Source: Bacteroidales bacterium (lineage in GTDB: Bacteria; Bacteroidota; Bacteroidia; Bacteroidales; Paludibacteraceae). From it: a stretch of DNA of 35,945 nucleotides. Under the pieces are notes generated by a model, which was not told where the DNA came from, searched no databases, and worked only from the letters and a program-made list of their open reading frames with translations. The DNA lies in the NCBI GenBank assembly GCA_015061145.1, contig SUXD01000025.1:1-35945 (forward strand), given 5' to 3'. Positions 1-6,163 of the stretch are shown one piece after another. Made by a program: the position numbers and the translations under genes. The first letter of the stretch is position 1, and each line of letters starts with the position of its first letter.

Positions 1-678
1 GCCAGAAGCTATTTGTGTATCATTACTATAATATAATGTATAACTGTCAGCTCCCGACACAGCATCCCAACTTACCGTAATGGCAGATGCGCTGTTTGCG
101 GTGGCAGATACATTTGTAGGAGCTGCGATGCTTGGACCACCAGAATAAAGGCTTGGGTTGTTTGTTACAAAAACCTCTGAAACAGTAATTGGTGCTGTGT
201 AAGTATCAATTACAAATCCGAACTTATAATCTGTTCTTCCATCAAAAGTATTACATGCACCTAAATCATAGTAAGCATACTCAGTTGTTACTGTAGTATA
301 ATTAGCATAAGTGAACATGTTTCCACCTTGGTTACCAGTAAGTGCCACACCAATTTGTGCGTCATTTTGGGTAGATTTTGCACGAACCATAACGTGATAA
401 TCACCACTATTATACTGTCCATTAATACCTTCACTATTGTTTCCTTCAGAATATCCACGATTTGTAAGCGTGACTTCATTGTTATTAAACGATGCACTCA
501 TACCATACTGCGTGGAATATCCACTCCAAGAATTACCATTCCAAATGTATTTTCTTGAAGCGTCGGTAATACTACTTGATGCAGCAGCACCAGCCATGCC
601 GATACCCACCCATGCCAACGAGAGGGCGAAGAACCATCTGCGGCAAGTTTTACCTAAATTTCGTACTAAAGTTTTCAT
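1..678 (-). CDS. Secreted fibronectin type III protein, 5' part only
   Basis: This is the N-terminal 226 codons of a larger minus-strand gene that runs off the left edge; I found it by translating the reverse strand from the ATG at 678-676. It opens with a long basic segment (MKTLVRNLGKTCRRW) followed by a hydrophobic stretch to about residue 33, consistent with a Sec signal peptide. Residues about 35-180 are an Asn/Thr/Gly/Tyr-rich beta-type region that I cannot assign. From about residue 185 (APTNVSATANSASAITVSW) a fibronectin type III domain begins and is cut by the edge. The family role is adhesion or spacer modules in exported Bacteroidota proteins; the actual function is unknown. Its leader shares two sequence boxes with the next minus-strand secreted gene. 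A T9SS or PEP-CTERM-like tail may lie beyond the window. Confidence 0.72.
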   Translation of the reverse strand, partial: MKTLVRNLGKTCRRWFFALSLAWVGIGMAGAAASSSITDASRKYIWNGNSWSGYSTQYGMSASFNNNEVTLTNRGYSEGNNSEGINGQYNSGDYHVMVRAKSTQNDAQIGVALTGNQGGNMFTYANYTTVTTEYAYYDLGACNTFDGRTDYKFGFVIDTYTAPITVSEVFVTNNPSLYSGGPSIAAPTNVSATANSASAITVSWDAVSGADSYTLYYSNDTQIASG

Positions 679-699
679 AGGCTTTATGTTTTTATTTTC

Positions 700-739
700 T
701 ATTTTTCTACCCTATTATATATAATGTATAACATTCGTT
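700..739 (-). promoter_or_regulatory. Two-box leader of the FN3 gene
   Basis: The plus strand reads TATTTTTCTACCC at 700-712 and TAACATTCGTT at 729-739. The same two boxes in the same order lie upstream of the minus-strand gene at 1957-2526 (2541-2553 and 2573-2583). Box spacing is 16 and 19 nt. This is seen directly; a shared promoter, leader or regulator site is inferred. Confidence 0.45.
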
Positions 740-751
740 TTGTTGTTGTAG

Positions 752-775
752 AGAGACGTTTCATGAAACGTCTCT
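752..775. repeat. REP-like palindrome, GTTTCA variant
   Basis: Perfect 24-bp palindrome with arm AGAGACGTTTCA. It shares its outer AGAGACG part with the three GGTGCA-type palindromes at 1046, 1194 and 1630, but has a different core. It is probably a non-autonomous REP-like element connected with the nearby RAYT transposase (inference). Confidence 0.8.
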
Positions 776-799
776 ACGTGTCGCGTTGTCGTTTATTTT

Positions 800-819
800 A
801 GACGTTTCGGGAAACGTCT
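800..819. repeat. REP-like palindrome, shortened GTTTC variant
   Basis: Nine-bp arms AGACGTTTC and GAAACGTCT around a GG centre, followed by CTAC as in the full-length elements. It is a decayed or shortened copy of the palindrome at 752-775, only 24 bp away. Confidence 0.75.
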
Positions 820-1045
820 CTACGGCCACATTCACCGCCACATACCAACAAATGGACGCTGCCATTGGCCTGCCGGCCAAAAACAACCTCCTTTTCCGTT
901 ATTACCACGGTTCCTGTTGCTTATCCGCCGATAGGCAACATTCCTATTTCGCTGCAAATATACAATATTTCGCATACATTGACAATATTTCTAAATATTT
1001 TTTGCGTTTTTTCGTATTTTTGTGACAATTTTGGTTCGTTAATAT

Positions 1046-1073
1046 GTAGAGACGGTGCATGCACCGTCTCTAC
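1046..1073. repeat. REP-like 28-bp palindrome, GGTGCA variant
   Basis: Perfect 28-bp palindrome with arm GTAGAGACGGTGCA. Identical copies lie at 1194-1221 and 1630-1657. The identity of the three copies suggests recent spread or ongoing homogenisation. Confidence 0.9.
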
Positions 1074-1193
1074 GGAGCGGGAAACGGACAACGGGGGGGG
1101 GGATATGATTTTATCAACGCACGGAATCATACAATTTGATATATATTTGCACGAAAAATCGTCAAAAAAAATGAAAACGACGACGAACAACCC

Positions 1194-1221
1194 GTAGAGA
1201 CGGTGCATGCACCGTCTCTAC
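1194..1221. repeat. REP-like 28-bp palindrome, second copy
   Basis: Identical to the element at 1046-1073 and 120 bp further on. An ATG inside it opens a longer reading frame into the transposase gene, but I do not take that as the start because a promoter box and a better ATG lie downstream. Confidence 0.9.
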
Positions 1222-1236
1222 AACAACGGGGGAATA

Positions 1237-1296
1237 CAAAAAAAACGCCCAGACGGTATGTCCGGGCAATATATACATTATATATATTATATGTAT
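1237..1296. repeat. Upstream copy of direct repeat flanking the RAYT gene
   Basis: About 60 bp: an A8 run, an imperfect hairpin (GCCCAGAC, loop GGTAT, GTCCGGGC at 1247-1267), then an AT-rich tail ending in ATGTAT. A close copy in the same orientation lies at 1892-1951, just after the transposase stop codon. On the minus strand each copy reads as hairpin plus T-run, i.e. a terminator shape. These could be the hairpin ends of an IS200/IS605-like unit, or a duplicated 3' region of the minus-strand gene at 1957. Confidence 0.75.
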
Positions 1297-1326
1297 CACA
1301 TTGTGACGACATCAAAAAAAAACAAA

Positions 1327-1334
1327 TATATTTG
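1327..1334 (+). promoter_or_regulatory. -7 box of the RAYT gene
   Basis: TATATTTG matches the Bacteroidota -7 consensus TAnnTTTG and ends 10 nt before the ATG at 1345. A TTG lies at 1301-1303, 23 nt upstream, slightly longer than the usual spacing. It supports 1345 as the start. Confidence 0.45.
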
Positions 1335-1344
1335 CAACAAAACA

Positions 1345-1893
1345 ATGAACGACGAAAAATTCAACCATACCTACCGCATCGCGTCGGCGCGCGCACCGTG
1401 GCACGATTACAACGGCGGCGCATATTTCATAACCATCTGTACACAGAACCATGAACATTTTTTCGGTGAAATCGAAAACGGCAAAATGCATCTGTCGGCG
1501 GTGGGCCGTCACGCAGACGAATGCATCGGGCGCATCGCGGAACATCATCCATACGCGCAAATACCGCTGCATGTCGTCATGCCCAACCATATCCACCTGA
1601 TTGTGATTATCGACGGCGACGGTTCGGGTGTAGAGACGGTGCATGCACCGTCTCTACAGGGGACGGACGACGGGAAAAATCAGGTGATGCAGAAAATTTC
1701 GCATCAGAAAAACAAATTATCCATTACAATTGGGAATTTCAAATCCGCCGTCACCCGATACGCCAACCAAAACGGCATGCCGTTTGCGTGGCAAACGCGG
1801 TTTCACGACCACATCGTGCGCGACCAAAACGAAATGAACCGCATAGCCGAATATATCGAAAACAACGCGGCGAAATGGGGGTTGGAACAATAA
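1345..1893 (+). CDS. REP-associated tyrosine transposase (RAYT, Y1_Tnp)
   Basis: A 182-residue single-strand transposase of the IS200/Y1_Tnp superfamily, RAYT branch. RAYTs nick and join single-stranded DNA at hairpins and are linked to the spread of REP palindromes. Visible motifs: N-terminal FITICTQNHEHFFG (residues 28-41), the metal-binding HUH motif HIH at 82-84 within MPNHIHLIV, a candidate catalytic Tyr139 in SAVTRYANQ, and the conserved tail FHDHIVRD (153-160) followed by YIENNAAKW (170-178). Start chosen at ATG 1345 after a TAnnTTTG box; an in-frame ATG at 1207 lies inside a palindrome and is rejected. Oddly, a 28-bp palindrome identical to two upstream copies sits inside the gene (1630-1657) and encodes residues 96-105 (VETVHAPSLQ) in frame, just after the HUH strand. 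It may or may not still be active. Confidence 0.88.
   Translation: MNDEKFNHTYRIASARAPWHDYNGGAYFITICTQNHEHFFGEIENGKMHLSAVGRHADECIGRIAEHHPYAQIPLHVVMPNHIHLIVIIDGDGSGVETVHAPSLQGTDDGKNQVMQKISHQKNKLSITIGNFKSAVTRYANQNGMPFAWQTRFHDHIVRDQNEMNRIAEYIENNAAKWGLEQ
1630..1657. repeat. REP-like palindrome inside the RAYT coding sequence
   Basis: Perfect 28-bp copy of the elements at 1046 and 1194. It starts exactly at a codon boundary of the transposase frame and keeps that frame open. The insert falls between the HUH strand and the helical second half, where a loop is likely. Confidence 0.92.
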
Positions 1894-1922
1894 AAAAATC
1901 GCCCAGACGATTGTCCGGACGA
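1892..1922 (-). terminator. Terminator of the minus-strand gene at 1957
   Basis: Read on the minus strand, the hairpin has a 10-bp stem (TCGTCCGGAC against GTCTGGGCGA, two G-T pairs), an AATC loop and a run of seven T. It lies about 35 nt past the stop of the secreted-protein gene. Confidence 0.6.
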
Positions 1923-1951
1923 TTTATACATTATATATATATTATATGTAT
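1892..1951. repeat. Downstream copy of direct repeat flanking the RAYT gene
   Basis: Same orientation and layout as 1237-1296: A-run, hairpin, AT-rich tail ending ATGTAT. The A-run overlaps the RAYT stop codon, and the tail ends 5 nt before the stop codon of the minus-strand gene at 1957. Confidence 0.75.
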
Positions 1952-1956
1952 ATAAT

Positions 1957-2526
1957 TTATGCCTTGGCTGCGTTCTGACGCTTACGCACAATGGCATACA
2001 CACCAGCGAAAAGCAGCATCACAAACGGTTCGCCAACCGGAAGGCGAGGTTTTTCGAGGTCAGAACCCATCGGATCGACAGATTCAGGTGGAGTAATTTC
2101 GCTAATTTCACCACCAGTTGTGGCAGCATAGCCAAACACATGGTGAATAGGACATTCAGGATCTTTACATTCAGGAAATTCATAACGAATAACATTACCA
2201 CTGCCATCTTTCACCGGCAACACACCTCCATCATAAACTTCCGCAAGACATGTCATATATTCTTCAGCATTCTCAACACTACCAGCGATTTCTTCACAAT
2301 AAGAACATATATAATCGCCTTCTCCAACTATAGTACCGCTAATACGATCCGAATAGTTATTAAAATCTTCGTCTTCTTTTCCCGTCTCTGGATCGATGAA
2401 GTTTTGCAAGAAATCGGAGCCTGCACCTTGTCCGCCCCAGTCTTCATCGCCCAAATAGGGACTGAACGAAGCTGCAAACATCAGCGCCGGCAAGAATGAA
2501 ATCGACATCAAAAATAATCTTTTCAT
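1957..2526 (-). CDS. Small secreted protein with PEP-CTERM-like tail
   Basis: About 189 residues, family not recognised. I start at the second ATG (2526, MKRLFLMSISFLPALMFAA), a standard signal peptide; an ATG 12 nt upstream (2538) is possible. The mature part is acidic and Cys-containing (CSYCEE, a lone Cys in YMTCLAEVY, then CKDPEC), perhaps forming disulfides outside the cytoplasm. The C-terminus has the tripartite shape of a sorting tail: a short Pro/Gly motif (LPVGEP), a hydrophobic span (FVMLLFAGVYAIV) and a basic end (RKRQNAAKA). In PEP-CTERM/exosortase systems such a tail is cut and the protein anchored or exported; I see no exosortase in the window, so this is inference. It shares a two-box leader with the FN3 gene and ends at a hairpin terminator. 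Confidence 0.7.
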   Translation of the reverse strand: MKRLFLMSISFLPALMFAASFSPYLGDEDWGGQGAGSDFLQNFIDPETGKEDEDFNNYSDRISGTIVGEGDYICSYCEEIAGSVENAEEYMTCLAEVYDGGVLPVKDGSGNVIRYEFPECKDPECPIHHVFGYAATTGGEISEITPPESVDPMGSDLEKPRLPVGEPFVMLLFAGVYAIVRKRQNAAKA

Positions 2527-2909
2527 ATTTTTTAACATTTTATTTTTCTACCCTTTGGTTTTTATATTTCGTTAACATTCGTTAAGTTCTATTCAGAAAT
2601 TTGGCATATAAAATCGCATACTTTTTTACCGCATACGATGCATCAAACATTTCTGACACGGAAAGGTACTGCTTTTTTCAATTCCCACCAAAAAAAATCA
2701 GAAAAAAAAACTCAAAAAAGCACAAATAAGTAATTCTGCCCACATTTTGCGATAATCCGCATATTTTAGAGAAGGCAAAATTTGCACAAATGAAGATAAT
2801 TTCGTAAAATTGCAAATTGCGGGGAGGAGCGTTTTTGTCTTTTGACACAAGCTCTGACTTTTGACGATGACTAATAATAAAGTTGACAAATAACTAATAC
2901 ATAACGAAA
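2527..2909. other. Divergent spacer between two secreted-protein genes
   Basis: This spacer of 383 bases separates a minus-strand and a plus-strand gene. It is AT-rich, holds the two-box leader on the left side and two TTTTGAC-type words at 2837-2865, and has no good TAnnTTTG box for the CotH gene. I see no gene or RNA in it. Confidence 0.5.
2541..2583 (-). promoter_or_regulatory. Two-box leader of the PEP-CTERM-like gene
   Basis: TATTTTTCTACCC at 2541-2553 and TAACATTCGTT at 2573-2583 (plus-strand reading) match the boxes at 700-739 exactly. The surrounding sequence differs, so the boxes stand out. Confidence 0.45.
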
Positions 2910-5900
2910 ATGAAAAAATTACTGAGTTTACTATTATTTGCCGCCATGACGGTGACGGGCGCGTGGGGAACAACCTACAACAGCACCATAACATTCAATG
3001 GCGTTAGCGGCGACAACGAATCATCATCCTGCACCATTAACGGTGTTGCCATTGGAAGTTGTACGCTTACCATTTATTCACCAAACAATGATGCATATAG
3101 TATCAAAACTATCACTGTTTCTGGCGGAGGATATAGTCATACATACTCAAACAGTGAAATTCGTACAGCCTTAAACAATGCAAGTGCCCACTATAGCACT
3201 TTCGATACGGGGAGCGGAGCCGATCACGATGGCGTATATGCAATCACTGCAGGAGATTCATGCCAATTTTCATTCACAACATCTTCCGTTGGAAATATAA
3301 CCGTTACTATCAATTACAAAAATTGGAGTTCAAGTTGGGTATGGCCAGTAACGCTAACCGACTCCTCCGCTCCTGCGGACATCACCATTGCAGCGACACA
3401 CAGCCGTACAGAAATATACACCACGGGCGACTTTGCCGGACTGTATGTAGCAAGCGTGAACTCCGCTATTTCAGGCGATGAGAACGCCACATTCGAATGG
3501 CAGTACAGCAGCGACAACAGCACATGGAACAGCGGCGACGCTTACCTGCCCGACAACAACAGCCACAACAACATCCGTCCGACGGAAGCAGGATATTACC
3601 GATGCGTGGCCACCTTGTCGGACGGCACTACCAGCTATACATCGAACGCCATACAGATTACCACCCACGATGCTCCTCAAACCTACCTGTATGCCAACAG
3701 CGCAAATACGGAGACGAACCTGCCGATACTGGTGATACGCACCACATCGAGCGGCCTGCCCGGATGGGCCGACGGGCAGCCGGGAGCAGGGGTATCGCCG
3801 GCAAAAACAAAGACCAGCGCCGACATGAAACTGATTTGGAATCCTAACGGCGTGAACAAACTCAGCGACATAGACAACAACAACCAAGGCGACAATATAG
3901 CCTACGACCGTCGCGTGCGCATCAATTTCAGGGGAAGCACTTCGCGCACAATGGCCAAACGCTCACTCGCCATCTCGGCCGGCAAAAAAGACATCGTGAT
4001 AGGCGGCGACACAGACGGCTTCAAGAAAGACAAGTTCAGCTTTTTCGGAGGACCTGAAGAGAAAGACTGGATTCTATACTCGGCCTACCAAGACAAATCG
4101 ATGATGCGTAACAAACTGGCAATGGACCTCTGGAGTTCATTGGGCTACTGGGCAGCCACATGTACATACGTAGAAGTATATATCGACGGCAAATATCAAG
4201 GCGTGTATGTCTTTATGGACAAGTTTGAACGCAGCGGCGACCGCATCAATGTGACCAAACAACCTAAATCGGATCCCGACGGCTCGAAAACAGGCTATGT
4301 GCTGAAATTCGACAAAGTAGACCTGAGCGACCCCGGTACATGGTATAGAGGGGATGTCCCAGCAATAAAAGCGCTGAACGACAATAAATGCGGAAACGAT
4401 GGAGGATGCGGCGACCCAGCAGCAAGTAACACCAAACAAGGATGGGAAATCGCATATCCTGACCCCGAAGAAGACCTGACACCAGAAGAATCAACCTACA
4501 TCAAAAACTGGCTGACCAACTTTGAAGTAGAATTATACAACGCGTATACAGGAAACGGTGTGACTTACGAAGAGGTATTCGAAGAATACTTGGATTTGCA
4601 GTCGTTCGCCGACTTTATGATACTGGAAGAGTTCGCACGCAACACCGACGGCTACCGTGCCAGCATGTACTTCTCGAAAGACGTGGACGGCAAACTGAAA
4701 TGCGTGGCACCTTGGGACTTTGAAATGGGATTCGGCAACACAAGAACACACGGCGGTTCGTTGACCAACATCTGGGAATACGCCTACGGAGCGAGCGAGA
4801 GCTGCAACGGACTGAGCAACGGAAAGAACGAGCCTTACTATCCTATCCCCTTCTGGTGGAAAGCACTGATGAACAGCACCTGTTTCAAAAATGCGCTTAA
4901 AACACGCTGGGACGCCCTTACAGCAAGCGGCCAACCACTGAACAAAGATGTTGTTTGGGCAAGAATTGACGCTATGGTAAGCCAGTTGAATGCCAAAGGC
5001 GCTGTAAGCCGCGAAATGCAAAAATGGGACTGGGGCACCAGAAACAGCTGCGTGACAGGATGCACCACTCCTGCATACAACAATTGCCCATGGATAATAG
5101 TGCCCTGGGGCGACAGCATGACCAACAGCGACGGCATTCGCATACACCCCGAACCCACCAATATGCCCGCTGGATTTGCATGGGGAGCATATACAGAAGA
5201 CAACGGCGGAAAGAAAACGCTGACCTACGACAACGAGTATATGCTGATGAAAGGCTGGATTGCCGACCGACTTATTAACCTCGGCACTTTGATTAACAAC
5301 CTTGGAGCCAGCACGCAAACTCCCGAACAAATGAGAGAATGCGCCCAAGCAGAGGAATATACGTTTACCGTGACTTCGAAAGTGAACGATGCTGATGGCA
5401 CAGAGATTTGCAACGACGGCACCGAAGAGGCTGTGCTCACGGTAGGGCACAACATCACCAGCACCTGCGACCTGACCTACCAATGGTACAAAGACGGCGC
5501 AGCGATGAGCGGCAAGACAAAGAAAACACTGTCGGTGACTGAAGCCGGCGACTACTACTGCGCTGTGACCATCAACAGACTGGGCGGCATCCCAACGATA
5601 CTGTACCAGAATGTGGCATCGAACACCGTGAGCATCACCACCCGCAGCTGCAGCGAACCTGTGGACGACAGCGACCTTGTGCCGGTAGAGAACAACAATA
5701 CAATATGCATCACCTGCCAAACGGCGCAAAAGAAATTCACCATCACCGCCAATGGCACCGACAACGAGGGCAACCCCGACATGATACGCTCGGTGAAAAT
5801 AACCAAAGGCAACACCACGCTCTACGAACGCGAGCTGAACACCGCCACCACAACGGTGACGCTCCCCGAAACGCTATCGGGCAAATATGTAGTGGAAGTG

Positions 5901-5942
5901 AAAACAAACAAATACAAGATAGTGAAAACATACTGGAAATAA
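2910..5942 (+). CDS. Secreted CotH-kinase protein with Ig-like domains
   Basis: A 1010-residue exported protein. Signal peptide MKKLLSLLLFAAMTVTGAWG. Residues about 150-250 form an Ig-like module (FEWQYSSD to GYYRCVATL). Residues about 253-805 are a CotH-kinase domain: RGSTSR, then MMRNKLAMDLWSSLG from residue 398, YIDGKYQGVYVF, D568 in DFMILEE, NTDG at 578-581 and PWDFEMGFGN from 601, which match the catalytic and metal-binding segments of CotH (a secretory-pathway or spore-coat protein kinase in Bacillus). Residues about 815-910 are a second Ig-like module (YQWYKDG, AGDYYCAV). The last 80 residues end in GKYVVEVKTNKYKIVKTYWK, resembling a weak type IX secretion C-terminal domain; that is inference. 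It probably acts at the cell surface. Substrate unknown. A strong terminator follows at once. Confidence 0.87.
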   Translation: MKKLLSLLLFAAMTVTGAWGTTYNSTITFNGVSGDNESSSCTINGVAIGSCTLTIYSPNNDAYSIKTITVSGGGYSHTYSNSEIRTALNNASAHYSTFDTGSGADHDGVYAITAGDSCQFSFTTSSVGNITVTINYKNWSSSWVWPVTLTDSSAPADITIAATHSRTEIYTTGDFAGLYVASVNSAISGDENATFEWQYSSDNSTWNSGDAYLPDNNSHNNIRPTEAGYYRCVATLSDGTTSYTSNAIQITTHDAPQTYLYANSANTETNLPILVIRTTSSGLPGWADGQPGAGVSPAKTKTSADMKLIWNPNGVNKLSDIDNNNQGDNIAYDRRVRINFRGSTSRTMAKRSLAISAGKKDIVIGGDTDGFKKDKFSFFGGPEEKDWILYSAYQDKSMMRNKLAMDLWSSLGYWAATCTYVEVYIDGKYQGVYVFMDKFERSGDRINVTKQPKSDPDGSKTGYVLKFDKVDLSDPGTWYRGDVPAIKALNDNKCGNDGGCGDPAASNTKQGWEIAYPDPEEDLTPEESTYIKNWLTNFEVELYNAYTGNGVTYEEVFEEYLDLQSFADFMILEEFARNTDGYRASMYFSKDVDGKLKCVAPWDFEMGFGNTRTHGGSLTNIWEYAYGASESCNGLSNGKNEPYYPIPFWWKALMNSTCFKNALKTRWDALTASGQPLNKDVVWARIDAMVSQLNAKGAVSREMQKWDWGTRNSCVTGCTTPAYNNCPWIIVPWGDSMTNSDGIRIHPEPTNMPAGFAWGAYTEDNGGKKTLTYDNEYMLMKGWIADRLINLGTLINNLGASTQTPEQMRECAQAEEYTFTVTSKVNDADGTEICNDGTEEAVLTVGHNITSTCDLTYQWYKDGAAMSGKTKKTLSVTEAGDYYCAVTINRLGGIPTILYQNVASNTVSITTRSCSEPVDDSDLVPVENNNTICITCQTAQKKFTITANGTDNEGNPDMIRSVKITKGNTTLYERELNTATTTVTLPETLSGKYVVEVKTNKYKIVKTYWK

Positions 5943-5946
5943 AAAA

Positions 5947-5967
5947 AGCCCTTCGGGGCTTTTTTTT
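5947..5967 (+). terminator. Terminator of the CotH gene
   Basis: AGCCC stem, stable TTCG loop, GGGCT, then a T-run. It begins 5 nt after the stop codon. Confidence 0.9.
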
Positions 5968-5968
5968 A

Positions 5969-6122
5969 TGTACGGTGTACGTTGTACAATGTATGAGGCG
6001 AAAGTTACAAGTTATTTCTAATTTCTAATTTCTGATTTCTGATTTGAAGATTGCGTCAGTGTCTGCGTCAAAGTCAGTGTCAATTTCAACTCATTATCAA
6101 TTGTCAATTATCAATTAATTTG
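5969..6122. repeat. Mosaic of short tandem repeats before metG
   Basis: Consecutive blocks of unrelated degenerate repeats: TGTACGT-type heptamers (5969-5998), TTTCTGA-type heptamers (about 6015-6045), GTCNNN hexamers (about 6053-6085) and TTATCAA/TTGTCAA heptamers (about 6093-6120). The last block supplies the TTG of the metG promoter. The same families recur in other spacers of the window. Confidence 0.75.
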
Positions 6123-6132
6123 TCTATCTTTG
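6101..6132 (+). promoter_or_regulatory. metG promoter
   Basis: TTG at 6101-6103, 21-nt spacer, TATCTTTG at 6125-6132: a full match to the Bacteroidota sigma-ABfr pattern. Transcription would begin near 6138, so the upstream TTG frame start at 6140 is not credible. Confidence 0.75.
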
Positions 6133-6163
6133 CAAATTATTGAAAAAACAAAAACAACATATC

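Larger units (their letters stand above)
679..1344. other. Gene-poor spacer with palindromes
   Basis: There is no convincing gene in these 666 bases. The stretch holds the leader of the FN3 gene, four palindromic repeats (entered separately), an AT-rich segment around 960-1030 with an isolated TATTTTTG box at 1015-1022, a G-run at 1094-1101, one copy of a roughly 60-bp direct repeat, and the promoter of the transposase gene. The short open frames here start inside palindromes and have no family resemblance. Confidence 0.6.

Noticed and set aside
1207-1344. N-terminal extension of the RAYT gene starting in a palindrome
   Set aside because: The added 46 residues are encoded by the palindrome, the terminator-like hairpin and AT-rich repeat; a -7 box and a good ATG lie downstream.
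4533-5729. Long 398-codon open frame on the strand opposite the CotH gene
   Set aside because: It has no family motif, is rich in Cys, His and Val in the way typical of a mirrored frame, and lies fully under a well-supported plus-strand gene.
6140-6163. Longer metG start at a TTG
   Set aside because: It would begin at about the predicted transcription start; the ATG at 6164 aligns with the family N-terminus.
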